Source: Alkalihalobacterium chitinilyticum
Lineage (GTDB): Bacteria > Bacillota > Bacilli > Bacillales > Bacillaceae_F
Assembly: GCF_029028005.1 (NCBI RefSeq)
Contig: NZ_JAOTPO010000011.1
Location: 1-64,000, forward strand
Direction: 5' to 3'
DNA length: 64,000 bases
The translations under genes and the position numbers were made by a program. The notes under the pieces are model-generated. The model ran no database searches, was not told the origin of the DNA, and saw only the letters and a list, made by a program, of their open reading frames with translations. Position 1 is the stretch's first letter. Every line of letters begins with the position of its first letter. Below are positions 54,195 to 63,465 of the stretch, one piece after another.

Positions 54195-54568
54195 AGAGTG
54201 GAAGCAAGCAAAATTCCCTACGGTCATTTTTATCTTCTACGCTGTAAAAGTATCCCCGAAATCATCTCCAAGTAAAGTGAAAGATCACATCTAATTAGGA
54301 ATATAAAGCTATAGCTATATTCCTTTTTTTGATTTATAGCTCCTTAAACCTATTACTTGAACGGGCATGCTTGTTCCTAAAAACCCTCAATGGAATAAAG
54401 CTTTCGAAGAAGTGCCTGTAAAAGGCCCATAGAGTTCACTGAAATAACTAATATTTTGCTTATTATGTTTAATCTTTTAATATAATTTTTTAAATATTCG
54501 GATAGGTTTAAGAATGGGTATCATAGTGAATAGGACTACAACTTAGTTTTTTAGGAGTTGTGGTGAAT
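54195..54568. other. 374-bp gap before sda
   Basis: It holds one terminator (54297-54331) and AT-rich sequence. No match to the DnaA box TTATNCACA was found, although DnaA controls sda in B. subtilis. Confidence 0.5.
54297..54331 (+). terminator. Terminator after the Rossmann protein gene
   Basis: AGGAATATA / TATATTCCT with a 9-base loop and seven Ts. Confidence 0.85.
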
Positions 54569-54697
54569 ATGTATCGATTAAGTGATGAATTGCTAGTAAA
54601 TACATACAAGAAGGCGAAAGATTTAAATTTAGAAAAAGAATTTATAAAAATGTTAGAAAAAGAGATGGATAATCGAAAAATACAAAAGAGATATTAG
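54569..54697 (+). CDS. sda: Sporulation kinase inhibitor Sda homologue
   Basis: The 42-residue product reads MYRLSDELLVNTYKKAKDLN, then LEKEFIKMLEKEMDNRK. This matches the helical-hairpin pattern of Sda (LSDELL..Y.KA..LNL...FI...E.E...R). In B. subtilis, Sda binds KinA, stops its autophosphorylation and delays sporulation when DNA replication is disturbed. AGGAG stands 11 bases before the ATG, and a terminator follows at 54754. The gene is too short for usual length filters. A short C-terminal tail compared with the 46-52 residue relatives is the only oddity. Confidence 0.82.
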   Translation: MYRLSDELLVNTYKKAKDLNLEKEFIKMLEKEMDNRKIQKRY

Positions 54698-54753
54698 ATT
54701 TTATTGATATGGGTAGATTTGAGGTATAAAGAAAGCAATTCTAAATGTAAAGA

Positions 54754-54786
54754 GATCATAGCGGTGGCACTATGGTCCCTTTTTTG
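54754..54786 (+). terminator. Terminator after sda
   Basis: GATCATAG / CTATGGTC with loop cggtggca and six Ts. Confidence 0.75.
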
Positions 54787-54900
54787 TGTTGAAACAGAAA
54801 TCACAAAGGACGTTCTTTACAGCAATGAGCTTTTTAACGAGCTTCTTTCCTCTTGGATCGGTATATCGAATAGTCCGGCATCAATATAATGTATTATTCA

Positions 54901-55530
54901 TTATAGCTTCATATTATGTTCCCCTCGTTTCTCAAGGTTTTTAGCGGTTTCACTTGACTCAACATCTTTTTGATCTTTAAATGTTCCTAGTAAAAAATCA
55001 TAGGCTGGATTCGTAACACCGTACCAGTAGTTTTCGTTTTTATAATGATGCCATAGATGTACTTTCTTCATCCACTTTCCCCATGGAGATACAGGTTGAA
55101 TGGGGCGGTGAGCGACATAATGTTTCCACTCATAAAATAATAAGAAAAGCATGACACCTGCACTAAAAGCATTGGTAATGGCGAAGCTCCACGTAAAAAG
55201 GTAGACAATAACAGCAGTAATAGCAATGGCAGGTAAGCTGTACCATAGAGGTAAAAATAATAAATGCAAGTCATTTGGTGTTGAATGATGATCATAGTGA
55301 ATTCGCTTCATAAATTTAAGCAGAAAACGGTTTTTAGGTGGCTTCATATGAAAAATAAATCGATGTGTAAGATATTCGTTTAGCGTATAACCAACCATCC
55401 CTAGCAAAAAAGCCAGCAAGGTTATAATCGAAAAAGTGTAAATCATCCAACCAAAACTAATGAAGAAGAGAAAGCTCATGACTAACACATCGGGAAATAT
55501 GAAAAACTCTTTTACGTATTTTCCTTTCAT
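54901..55530 (-). CDS. Sterol desaturase/fatty acid hydroxylase family membrane protein
   Basis: The 209-residue product has four or so membrane helices and the histidine boxes of the FA hydroxylase family: HRFIFH (about 56-61), HYDHH (about 78-82), HYVAH (about 137-141) and HLWHH (about 158-162). They hold a di-iron centre that hydroxylates or desaturates lipids in the membrane. It starts 12 bp after the FadR-type regulator gene and is almost surely cotranscribed, so the regulator probably controls its own operon. AGGAGG precedes the ATG. Confidence 0.9.
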   Translation of the reverse strand: MKGKYVKEFFIFPDVLVMSFLFFISFGWMIYTFSIITLLAFLLGMVGYTLNEYLTHRFIFHMKPPKNRFLLKFMKRIHYDHHSTPNDLHLLFLPLWYSLPAIAITAVIVYLFTWSFAITNAFSAGVMLFLLFYEWKHYVAHRPIQPVSPWGKWMKKVHLWHHYKNENYWYGVTNPAYDFLLGTFKDQKDVESSETAKNLEKRGEHNMKL

Positions 55531-55542
55531 TTAAAAGCCCTC

Positions 55543-56226
55543 CTAATCGTTTCGATTTTTCCATAGTGTTAAGCTTCTTTTCATTACCTGTCTAGCCATT
55601 TTTTCGGCTTCAACGGCGTCCCCCTTTAAAGCTACCGTCAGCAGCTCGTTGTAATATTGCAATGATAAGTTTCTATGGGCATCTATAGAAAAGTATCTTG
55701 TTGCCATCCTTAAGTAGAAGGAATCAAAGCTATTTAGAATTAGCAGGTACATCGGGTTTGGTGATAGACGGGCAAATTCTTTTTGTAACTTCCAATCAAA
55801 AGCTGCATAGCTATCGGCATCGTCTTTCAAATCTTCTAAATAAGCTAGTACAGCAACGACTTTGGCTTGATTATTTGCAACAGCATCTTGTATGTACGTT
55901 GGCGTCAAAGAACATCTTAATTCCAGTAAGTACAGGATAAACTCATCTGTTACCGATTGTTGATTTTGGACAATTTTATCCAGCATCGTTAAATTCCCTT
56001 GATTCCAGTAGTCGTTTACGATTGAAGGCTGCCCTTTTCGCGCTGTAACCCAGCCATCTCGTTCTAAACGTTGTAACGCTTCTCGAACGGTAGGGCGTCC
56101 TACACTAAACGTTTTAGCAAGCTCTCTTTCGGGAGGGAGTGTAGTTCCTGCCTGTAAATTCCCTGATAATATGTCATCAATTAATTTTCTCTCTACTTTG
56201 TCTGATGTACGTTCACTTATTTTCAT
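55543..56226 (-). CDS. GntR-family regulator of FadR type
   Basis: The 227-residue product has a winged helix (LPPERELAKTFSVGRPTVREALQRLERDGWVT, about 29-61) and an all-helical C-terminal domain that lines up by eye with E. coli FadR, including KGQPSIVNDYWNQGNLTMLDKI and NPMYLLILNSFDSFYLRMATRYF. E. coli FadR senses long-chain acyl-CoA. B. subtilis uses an unrelated TetR protein also called FadR, so this type is notable in a Gram-positive. A palindrome lies upstream, and the downstream gene is a fatty acid hydroxylase. Confidence 0.85.
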   Translation of the reverse strand: MKISERTSDKVERKLIDDILSGNLQAGTTLPPERELAKTFSVGRPTVREALQRLERDGWVTARKGQPSIVNDYWNQGNLTMLDKIVQNQQSVTDEFILYLLELRCSLTPTYIQDAVANNQAKVVAVLAYLEDLKDDADSYAAFDWKLQKEFARLSPNPMYLLILNSFDSFYLRMATRYFSIDAHRNLSLQYYNELLTVALKGDAVEAEKMARQVMKRSLTLWKNRND

Positions 56227-56675
56227 GTTGGACCTTCCTCCAATAGTATGAATATGTATATCTGCTTTTAGGTATTACATGTTATTGAATTTGGTATTAC
56301 CAAAATTATAAACTTGAACTGAATTTTCTGTCAATTACGAAGTTATATTACATTTATTACCATATTTAAGATTTGTATAATAGGGTAATTATCATTAATT
56401 AAGTTACGTTAAAATCAACTGAATAAGAAAATTTATCGAAGAAGATATCTTGTTTTATTTTCATGCCGTTAATTTACTTAAAATTGAGTGACCTAATATT
56501 TTTTTCTTTTCTATTAGTAATTTAGTACTATATAATTAGTCCTATTATGGAGTAAAATAAATCCAAAGGAAGTCATCGGAATTCAACATTAGGACAAGAA
56601 ATTTCAGGGGTAAATAAATTGAAATTTAAGGTAACTTTAATGAAAAAAATAGATTAAAAGATAGGAAGAGAAGCA
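56227..56675. other. 449-bp divergent gap before the histidine kinase
   Basis: It holds the palindrome at 56290-56304, a TATAAT at 56531-56536 with a weak -35, and AT-rich sequence. No gene was seen. Confidence 0.5.
56290..56304. promoter_or_regulatory. GntR/FadR-type operator
   Basis: TTTGGTATTACCAAA is a perfect 15-bp palindrome around T, with the TGGT..ACCA core common to FadR-subfamily GntR sites. GGTATTAC recurs at 56271-56278. It lies about 65 bp upstream of the regulator start, fit for autoregulation. Confidence 0.6.
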
Positions 56676-58160
56676 ATGAGATATTCGGTTGAAAAAAGTG
56701 AACATATTTTCGAAACTGGACAGTTACATGAAAAAACGAACCAAATAGATAACATATCATCTAGTTTCGAGCAAAAAGCTAGTAAAAGTGATACTACTTT
56801 CGAGAAAGTCGCATGCCGTGATAAACTCCTTCAAGCAATTGCCAATGCTACTCACACTCTAATAACGAACCGGGATCAGAATAAAGCTGTTTTGAGAGCA
56901 CTTCAGTTTTTAGGGGAAGCTGTTTATGTTGATCGTGTGTATATCTTCGAACACCATAATCACCCTGAAACCGGAAGACCTGCAACCAGCCAACGGTATG
57001 AATGGACACAAGGTGATGTAGAGCCGCAAATTGCTAATCCAGACCTTCAAAATGTAGAGTATACGGACATGCAACTTCTCTGGTGGTATGAGAGGTTAAT
57101 ACAGCGAGAAACAGTGAATGGACTTATTCGGCAGATGCCAGAACCAGGTCGAAAAGTGCTAGAAGAACAAGGAATTATCTCCTTACTCGTACTACCAATC
57201 TATATTGGAGACGAATTGTGGGGATTTATCGGATTTGACGATTGTCATAATGAGCGCGAGTGGTCAGCAGATGATGAACTTATATTAACAGCAGTGGCAG
57301 CTAGCTTCGGAGGAATGGTTAAACGAATGGATACGGAAAAGAAGCTACAGCAGACGCTTAATGAACTTTCGACATTTAATGAAAAGCTAGAAGAAAAAAT
57401 CAAGCAGGCTGTGTTCGAAAACCAACAAAAAGAAATGATGATACAACAGCAATCTAAACAAGTTGCGATGGGGGACATTATTAATTCCATCGCTCATCAA
57501 TGGCGGCAACCACTTAACGGGATTAGTTTAATGGCGTCAAACATTGCTTTAGATGCTGAGCTAGGAAGTAGCCCTGAAGAAATTATTGAGCAAGCCAATC
57601 AAATTATTGAAGTTGTGGGGAGTATGTCACAGACGATAACGGATTTTATGGGCTTCTTTAATGATAATCAAAAATTAACGACATTTTCTATTCAAGAAGT
57701 TATGAAATGTATTTTTGATTTAATGCAGTCTCAAATCTATAGCCGAAATATAGTATTGTACGTTGAGGCATTAGAGGATATCCAAGTCACAACCCATCGA
57801 AATGATTTACAACAAGTTTTGATTAACATTATGTCCAATGCCATTCATGCTTTTGATGATAGGGTTGATAATCGACACCGTAAAATTCAGGTTTCAGCTA
57901 CATTAAAGGAAGAAATGGTGTTACAAGTGCGTATTCAAGATAATGCAGGGGGAATACCACAAGACTACTTAGATGAAATTTTTAAACCATACTTTACAAC
58001 TAAACAAAAAGGAAAGGGTACAGGGTTGGGTTTGTCAATTTCAAAGAAAATAGTAGAAGAGCGTTTACAAGGAAAAATCCATGCATCCAATCATGGAGAT
58101 GGAGCACAGTTTGTTATTGAAATTCCTCTTTTAATTGAAGGAGACCATGACAATGATTAA
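56676..58160 (+). CDS. GAF-domain sensor histidine kinase
   Basis: The 494-residue cytoplasmic product has a polar N-terminus (about 1-45), a GAF domain (about 50-215; DRVYIFEHHNHPETG, LLVLPIYIGDELWGFIGFDDC), a coiled coil (about 218-262), the phosphorylated His274 in SIAHQWRQPLN, and an ATP domain with N box INIMSNAIHAF, DNAGGIP and GKGTGLGLS. The AHQWRQPLN type of H-box is common in Epsilonproteobacteria and less so in bacilli. Its last bases overlap the REC-GGDEF-EAL gene, its probable partner. GGAAGAGAAG precedes the ATG. Confidence 0.92.
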   Translation: MRYSVEKSEHIFETGQLHEKTNQIDNISSSFEQKASKSDTTFEKVACRDKLLQAIANATHTLITNRDQNKAVLRALQFLGEAVYVDRVYIFEHHNHPETGRPATSQRYEWTQGDVEPQIANPDLQNVEYTDMQLLWWYERLIQRETVNGLIRQMPEPGRKVLEEQGIISLLVLPIYIGDELWGFIGFDDCHNEREWSADDELILTAVAASFGGMVKRMDTEKKLQQTLNELSTFNEKLEEKIKQAVFENQQKEMMIQQQSKQVAMGDIINSIAHQWRQPLNGISLMASNIALDAELGSSPEEIIEQANQIIEVVGSMSQTITDFMGFFNDNQKLTTFSIQEVMKCIFDLMQSQIYSRNIVLYVEALEDIQVTTHRNDLQQVLINIMSNAIHAFDDRVDNRHRKIQVSATLKEEMVLQVRIQDNAGGIPQDYLDEIFKPYFTTKQKGKGTGLGLSISKKIVEERLQGKIHASNHGDGAQFVIEIPLLIEGDHDND

Positions 58161-59814
58161 AGAGCTAAAAAGCCTAAGTTGGGAACTAAATGTCATGTAT
58201 GTTGAGGATGATGAGCTTATTCGTCAACAAATGATTACATTGTTAAGTAAATTTTTTAACCAAGTTTGGATTGCTGAAAACGGTGAGAAAGGGTTACTTC
58301 TATACGAGCAGCATGGTGAAGAGATTGACATTATTTTTTCTGATATATCAATGCCACGGATGAATGGTCTTGACATGGTTACTCAAATTAAAACGGTTAG
58401 TCCACAGCAAAAAATTATTATTATTTCTGCACATAGTGACCAAGAGAATTTATTACAGTCGATAGAACTAGGTATCGATCAGTTTCTAGTTAAACCCGTA
58501 TCAGCGCAACAATTTGTTAGTAAAATAACGAAGGTTGTAACTGATATAAAAGAGGGAAGAGAGTCAAATATCGCTAAAAGTGTATCTCTTGATGACTTAA
58601 CAGGCTTACCGAATCGGACTCAGCTGTATCGAGATCTAGAAGAAGGTAAAGAAGGGACCTTAATCTTACTTGCCATAAATAATTATCATCAGTTAAGTGA
58701 TACGTATGGTTATGAAAATACGGATTATTTTATCGCAAAAATAGCTAGCAGAATGAGAGAGTTGAAAACTTCACCCAATTTGATTTCCATTTATCGCTAT
58801 AACATGGATCAGTTAATGATTGTGTGTCATCGAGTAGTAGACCCAGTAAAACTAAAAATCCAACTTAGTGAGATGTTGCACCAGTTAGAGCAAGAGAATG
58901 TATATATTAAAGGATTTAACTTTCCTCTTAGTGCACAGCTGACAGTAGGAGTCGCTTTTAAACTAGCATTAGGAACATGGGTTGAGACTGTTCAACAGGC
59001 AGAGGTAATATTGAACAATGCTAAAACTGAAGGGGAAAAGCTAGTTGTTTATGATCAATCTCTTAAAGTAGTCGACAAAGTGAAAGAAAATATTGTTTGG
59101 TCAGAAAAGATTAGCAGAGCGATTGAAGAAAGTCGTATTATCTTGTTTTACCAACCGATATTTGATAATCATAGACAAATCACTACCAAGTATGAATGTC
59201 TTGTTCGCCTCCAAGAGGAAGATGGAACTGTCCACTCTCCGTATCATTTTCTAGAGATATCTAAAAAAACAACAATGTATCGACAAATCACGTTGGTAGT
59301 TATTCAACAAGCCTTAAAGAAAATGGAGGAAACCGGTTTTGAGATTTCCATAAACCTATCCATCGACAACCTTTTAGATGAAGAAATTCGAACAGTATTG
59401 CTTAAAGAACTTTCAATAAACAAGGATCTAGCCAATAAATTAATAGTAGAAATCTTAGAATCAGATGGTATAGAAAACTATGAGGAAATCAATTTGTTTT
59501 TAAAAGAGATCAAAACTTTCGGGGCTCGAATTGCAATTGATGATTTTGGCACAGGCTATTCAAACTTTGCCCATCTCATAAAGTTAGATGTAGATTTTGT
59601 GAAGATTGATGGATCATTAATTAAGAACATTCATACCGATGTTAATGCCCTAGCGATTGTTCAGTCTATTGTTGGTTTTTCAAAGAAACTTTCAATAAAA
59701 ACGGTAGCTGAATTTGTTGATAATGAAGCAGTCTTTCAAACACTCAATCGTATAGGTGTAGATTACTCACAAGGCTTTTATTTAGGTGAACCAACGGCAC
59801 AGCTTAAGGTATAA
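58153..59814 (+). CDS. Response regulator with degenerate GGDEF and EAL domains
   Basis: The 553-residue product has a receiver domain (about 10-130; phospho-acceptor Asp64 in IIFSDISMP), a GGDEF domain (about 150-300) and an EAL domain (about 320-550). The GGDEF site is RYNMDQ, so it should not make c-di-GMP. The EAL part reads ECLVRLQ for EALVR but keeps Glu, NLS, EILESD, DDFGTGYSN, VKID and the late Q in QGFYLGEP. It is thus likely a phosphodiesterase. ATG at 58153 has AAGGAG nine bases upstream and overlaps the kinase stop, so the kinase probably controls c-di-GMP breakdown. Confidence 0.92.
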   Translation: MIKELKSLSWELNVMYVEDDELIRQQMITLLSKFFNQVWIAENGEKGLLLYEQHGEEIDIIFSDISMPRMNGLDMVTQIKTVSPQQKIIIISAHSDQENLLQSIELGIDQFLVKPVSAQQFVSKITKVVTDIKEGRESNIAKSVSLDDLTGLPNRTQLYRDLEEGKEGTLILLAINNYHQLSDTYGYENTDYFIAKIASRMRELKTSPNLISIYRYNMDQLMIVCHRVVDPVKLKIQLSEMLHQLEQENVYIKGFNFPLSAQLTVGVAFKLALGTWVETVQQAEVILNNAKTEGEKLVVYDQSLKVVDKVKENIVWSEKISRAIEESRIILFYQPIFDNHRQITTKYECLVRLQEEDGTVHSPYHFLEISKKTTMYRQITLVVIQQALKKMEETGFEISINLSIDNLLDEEIRTVLLKELSINKDLANKLIVEILESDGIENYEEINLFLKEIKTFGARIAIDDFGTGYSNFAHLIKLDVDFVKIDGSLIKNIHTDVNALAIVQSIVGFSKKLSIKTVAEFVDNEAVFQTLNRIGVDYSQGFYLGEPTAQLKV

Positions 59815-59849
59815 ACAGGAATAGTGGGGTACTTAGTTTTCAGCATTAT

Positions 59850-59880
59850 ACACTCTATCGTCCTCGATAGAGTGTTGTTT
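59850..59880 (+). terminator. Hairpin between the EAL and FIST genes
   Basis: CACTCTATCG / CGATAGAGTG with a 4-base loop and TTGTTTC. The weak T-run may allow partial read-through into the FIST gene. Confidence 0.65.
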
Positions 59881-59950
59881 CAAGGGTTAAGAAGTTGGTT
59901 GTGGTCAATGACTACAAGTTACAATTTAGAAGTAAATGGAGGAAGATGCT

Positions 59951-61069
59951 ATGTATGTAAACTCACTAGAAGTTCAGGTTCTTGAGAGTGCGTTGGAGAA
60001 CCTAACCGTAAATGATGGTGAATATGTACTCATCTTAGTAGCAGATTCAGAATTAGAACGAGTGGATGAAATGCTGATGTATTTTCGTGAAAACAGTATA
60101 GAATGTTTTGGGGGATTATTTCCTGCTGTTATTTATAACAATGAGAGCTATGACAGGGGCGCTGTTGTAAGTGTAGTTTCCCTCGTTCATCCGCCAGCAA
60201 TTATTAAAGGGATTAATGAGCCTGAAGTAGGTATAACAGAGTTGTTTAGTAATGTAAGTACAAAAGAAGCACAGACAGCCCTTTTATTTGTAGATGGCTT
60301 AACACCACATGTTGCTGAGTTTCTGAAATCACTATTTAACAAGGTGGGTCGTTCACTATCCTATATCGGTGGTGGTGCAGGTTCACTATCTTTACAGCAA
60401 AAGCCTTGTCTATTTACAAATGAGGGGATTTACCAAGATGCGGCACTTATCGCTCTGCGTAAAGAAAAAACACAACTTGGGGTAGCGCATGGTTGGCAAG
60501 CCATTCAAGGTCCTTATGTTGCTACAAGAACAGAGAGGAATAGAATTATTGAACTTAATTGGGAAGCTGCTTTTCCTGTGTATCAACAAGTCATAGAGCA
60601 GGAAACAGAAAGGGAGATAACACGAGAAAACTTTTTTGAAATTGCGAAGGCTTATCCTTTTGGACTCATGAAGGACGCGACAGAAGACGTTGTACGTGAT
60701 CCGATCAAAGTTAATGACGAAGGGGATCTTGTTTGTGTCGGTGAAATACCAGAAAATACTGTTCTTGAGATTTTAAAGGGCGATCCAAAGAGTTTGATAG
60801 AAGCTGCAAAACAAGCAAGTATTCAAGCGATCTCCTCCATTGAAAACGTGAAGCATTCACCATTAGTCATTGATTGTATTTCAAGGGTGTTGTTCCTAGG
60901 TGAAGATTTCAAGCAAGAGCTAGGCACTATTCATGAAACATTATGTTCGAAACGATCTAATCAGCTACCAGTTATTGGTGCTTTAACTATGGGAGAAATC
61001 TCATCATATGGTGATGGGTATCTTGAATTTTTTAATAAGACGACGGTTGTAGGTGTTTTCCATGAATAA
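59951..61069 (+). CDS. FIST-domain sensor protein
   Basis: The 372-residue product has FIST N and FIST C domains: ECFGGLFPAVIYNNESYDRGAVV (about 50-75), SYIGGGAGSLSLQQKPCLFTNEGIYQDAALI (about 137-167) and the C-terminal HETLCSKRSNQLPVIGALTMGEISSYGDG with FFNKTTVVGVF. FIST proteins are proposed ligand sensors coupled to kinases or c-di-GMP enzymes. The ATG at 59951 has GGAGGAAG upstream and was preferred to the ATG at 59936, which lies before that site. Its stop overlaps the hybrid kinase start (ATGAATAA), so the two are coupled. Confidence 0.88.
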   Translation: MYVNSLEVQVLESALENLTVNDGEYVLILVADSELERVDEMLMYFRENSIECFGGLFPAVIYNNESYDRGAVVSVVSLVHPPAIIKGINEPEVGITELFSNVSTKEAQTALLFVDGLTPHVAEFLKSLFNKVGRSLSYIGGGAGSLSLQQKPCLFTNEGIYQDAALIALRKEKTQLGVAHGWQAIQGPYVATRTERNRIIELNWEAAFPVYQQVIEQETEREITRENFFEIAKAYPFGLMKDATEDVVRDPIKVNDEGDLVCVGEIPENTVLEILKGDPKSLIEAAKQASIQAISSIENVKHSPLVIDCISRVLFLGEDFKQELGTIHETLCSKRSNQLPVIGALTMGEISSYGDGYLEFFNKTTVVGVFHE

Positions 61070-63209
61070 ATCAAACCATCTATCAACCATTCTCCAGGAT
61101 ATCTCACTTTTATATGAGCTTTCTTTAAACATTGGTAATTCACTAGAATTTAAAAAAGAGTGCAGTTCATTTTTAAAGGTACTTATGTCACGTAAAAATT
61201 TAAGTTATGCTTCAATTTGGTTAGGTGAAGATAATAATGGTCCTCACAAGTTAGCTTATGCCTACCCAGAATATTTTATTGGTCAATCTGTGACAGATGA
61301 TTTAGCTCATTTGAACCAGCAGGTGATTACTGTAAGTGTACAAGAGGCCAAAGAGAATGGATGGCTGCATGAATATGATATACATGAAGGAACTATTGTC
61401 CTTTTTCCTTTAAACGATTTAGGTTTTTTAAAGCTTCATTCTTATTCAAGTACTGTTTTTACAACAAAAGAGCTTAAGCAACTAGAAAAAGTGATGTTGA
61501 AGTTTTCCATTGCACTTAAGGGTTGTTTATCATTTGAAAAACAAAAAATTGAGGCGATGGAGCGGCGTTTAGCTGAAGAGCGGTACCGATTAGTGGTAAA
61601 TAGTGTGCGGGAGATAATATTCCAGATAGACCTTGAAGGAGTCTGGACTTTTTTAAATGCTTCATGGAAAAAGATTACTGGGTTTCCGGTTGCGCAAACA
61701 ATCGGACAAAACTTTCTCTCATATATATATGAAGACGATGTTCTTAAAGCTCAACAACTTTTTGCTCCACTTAAAGAGGGTACAGAAACTGAATGTAAAA
61801 CGGAGGTTCGTTATTGTCACGCCGATGGCGGGTATCGCTGGGTTGAGGCATATGTTACTCTAGCACATAATTCCGTAGGAGAATGGATTGGGTTCACCGG
61901 TACTATTCATGATATTACAGATCGAAAGGTGTACGAGCAACAATTAACTACGGCAAAAGAGGAAGCTGAAAAGGCGAATAGATTAAAAAGCCAATTTCTC
62001 GCCAATATGAGCCATGAAATTCGTACCCCGTTGAATGGAATTATTGGGTTTACCGAATTTTTGCAATCGACTGACCTGAATGAGGAACAACTTGAATATG
62101 TAAATATCGTAAAAGATTCTTCTAATTCCTTATTAATACTTATCAATGACATCTTAGATTTTTCAAAAATAGAAGCTGGTAAGTTCGAACTGCTGAAAAC
62201 GCGCTTTCATCTTCCAACCTTCATATTAAATGTCACTCAAACATTCACTGCTGAAGCAGCTAAGAAAGGAATCGAACTGATCCTTGAAATGGATAAAAGT
62301 GTGCCAGAATATATTCAATCTGATGAAAAGCGTCTACGACAAGTACTGAATAACTTGGTCGGAAATGCGTTAAAGTTTACCGAGGAGGGCAGTGTCGTTA
62401 TCCATGTGGTTCGTTCAACTGAGATCAATGGGAAAGCTGAACTGCTCTTTGTCGTTGAAGATACAGGCATTGGTATTGAGGCTGAAATGCAAGAGGAAAT
62501 TTTCAAACCTTTTATTCAAGTGGATGGATCAAGTACCCGAAAATACGGTGGAACAGGGCTTGGACTAACCATCTCTCGTAAATTGGTTGAGGAAATGGGT
62601 GGCGAAATCTCATTTACTAGTAATATAGGAAAAGGCTCTTCATTTTGGTTTTATATTGACGTAGCGGTTGATTCATCAATGAACCAGGATGAATTGCCAT
62701 CTAACACTTTTATTTATAAGCCGCTTCGTTCGACAGGTGTAAAAAAAGAATTGCTAAAAGATGTGGTTGCAGTGGAGCAAGACCAACATAAGAAGCGAGC
62801 GGGTTTTAAAGAAGAAGCGAATTTACGTCAAGACCAAAAAAGAATACTGGTTGCTGAAGACAATGAAGTTAATTTAAACCTTGTAAAGAAAATCCTTGAG
62901 AAATATGGTTACGCAGTAACTGTCGTCCGAAATGGGGAAGACGCCGTACAGATGATGCAGTCTGAAACATTTGACCTAGTGTTAATGGATGTACAAATGC
63001 CAGTACTTGATGGATTACGGGCGACCACACAAATCAGAACATGGGAAAAAGAAAATCAATCGTATACACCTATCATTGCCCTAACAGCTCATGCCTTACA
63101 AGGTGATCGGGAGCGTTGTTTTTCTGCTGGAATGGACAGTTACGTGTCAAAACCGCTCAATGTTAAGAAGTTACTTGAAGAAATAGAACGAATCACAGTA
63201 ACTTGCTGA
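61062..63209 (+). CDS. PAS hybrid histidine kinase with receiver domain
   Basis: The 715-residue product has an N-terminal GAF-like region (about 5-150), a PAS domain with PAC (about 170-295; VNSVREIIFQIDLEGVWTFLN), HisKA with His318 (FLANMSHEIRTPLNG), an ATPase domain (VGNALKF, EDTGIGI, YGGTGLGLTIS) and a C-terminal receiver with Asp643 (LVLMDVQMP). No membrane helix is present, so it is cytoplasmic. Its coupling to the FIST gene suggests that FIST provides the input. No Hpt protein or further regulator was seen nearby. A hairpin follows at 63278. Confidence 0.92.
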   Translation: MNKSNHLSTILQDISLLYELSLNIGNSLEFKKECSSFLKVLMSRKNLSYASIWLGEDNNGPHKLAYAYPEYFIGQSVTDDLAHLNQQVITVSVQEAKENGWLHEYDIHEGTIVLFPLNDLGFLKLHSYSSTVFTTKELKQLEKVMLKFSIALKGCLSFEKQKIEAMERRLAEERYRLVVNSVREIIFQIDLEGVWTFLNASWKKITGFPVAQTIGQNFLSYIYEDDVLKAQQLFAPLKEGTETECKTEVRYCHADGGYRWVEAYVTLAHNSVGEWIGFTGTIHDITDRKVYEQQLTTAKEEAEKANRLKSQFLANMSHEIRTPLNGIIGFTEFLQSTDLNEEQLEYVNIVKDSSNSLLILINDILDFSKIEAGKFELLKTRFHLPTFILNVTQTFTAEAAKKGIELILEMDKSVPEYIQSDEKRLRQVLNNLVGNALKFTEEGSVVIHVVRSTEINGKAELLFVVEDTGIGIEAEMQEEIFKPFIQVDGSSTRKYGGTGLGLTISRKLVEEMGGEISFTSNIGKGSSFWFYIDVAVDSSMNQDELPSNTFIYKPLRSTGVKKELLKDVVAVEQDQHKKRAGFKEEANLRQDQKRILVAEDNEVNLNLVKKILEKYGYAVTVVRNGEDAVQMMQSETFDLVLMDVQMPVLDGLRATTQIRTWEKENQSYTPIIALTAHALQGDRERCFSAGMDSYVSKPLNVKKLLEEIERITVTC

Positions 63210-63277
63210 AAGGAATAGAGAGTTAGGAGCACACTGGAAGTATGAGTGGAATGAAAACTTATAGAATTATAGAAATA

Positions 63278-63312
63278 AAAGCGTATGGATTAATTTTTCC
63301 ATACGCTTTCTT
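63278..63312 (+). terminator. Terminator after the hybrid kinase gene
   Basis: aaagcgtatgga / tccatacgcttt with an 8-base loop and CTTTCTTT. Confidence 0.75.
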
Positions 63313-63465
63313 TAGCTTTGAAGCCTTTTTCATAAAAAGGCACATATAAATATGACCCAGTTAAATTAAAGTAAGAATATTCTTTACTATATTCTCACAA
63401 CATTTTAAACTATGAAAAGGCATGTAAAAATTGCCAACATAATAAAATGAAAGGGGGAGTTGGCG

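Noticed and set aside
54704-54889. 61-codon frame after sda
   Set aside because: It runs through the sda terminator hairpin and T-run and lacks a ribosome site.
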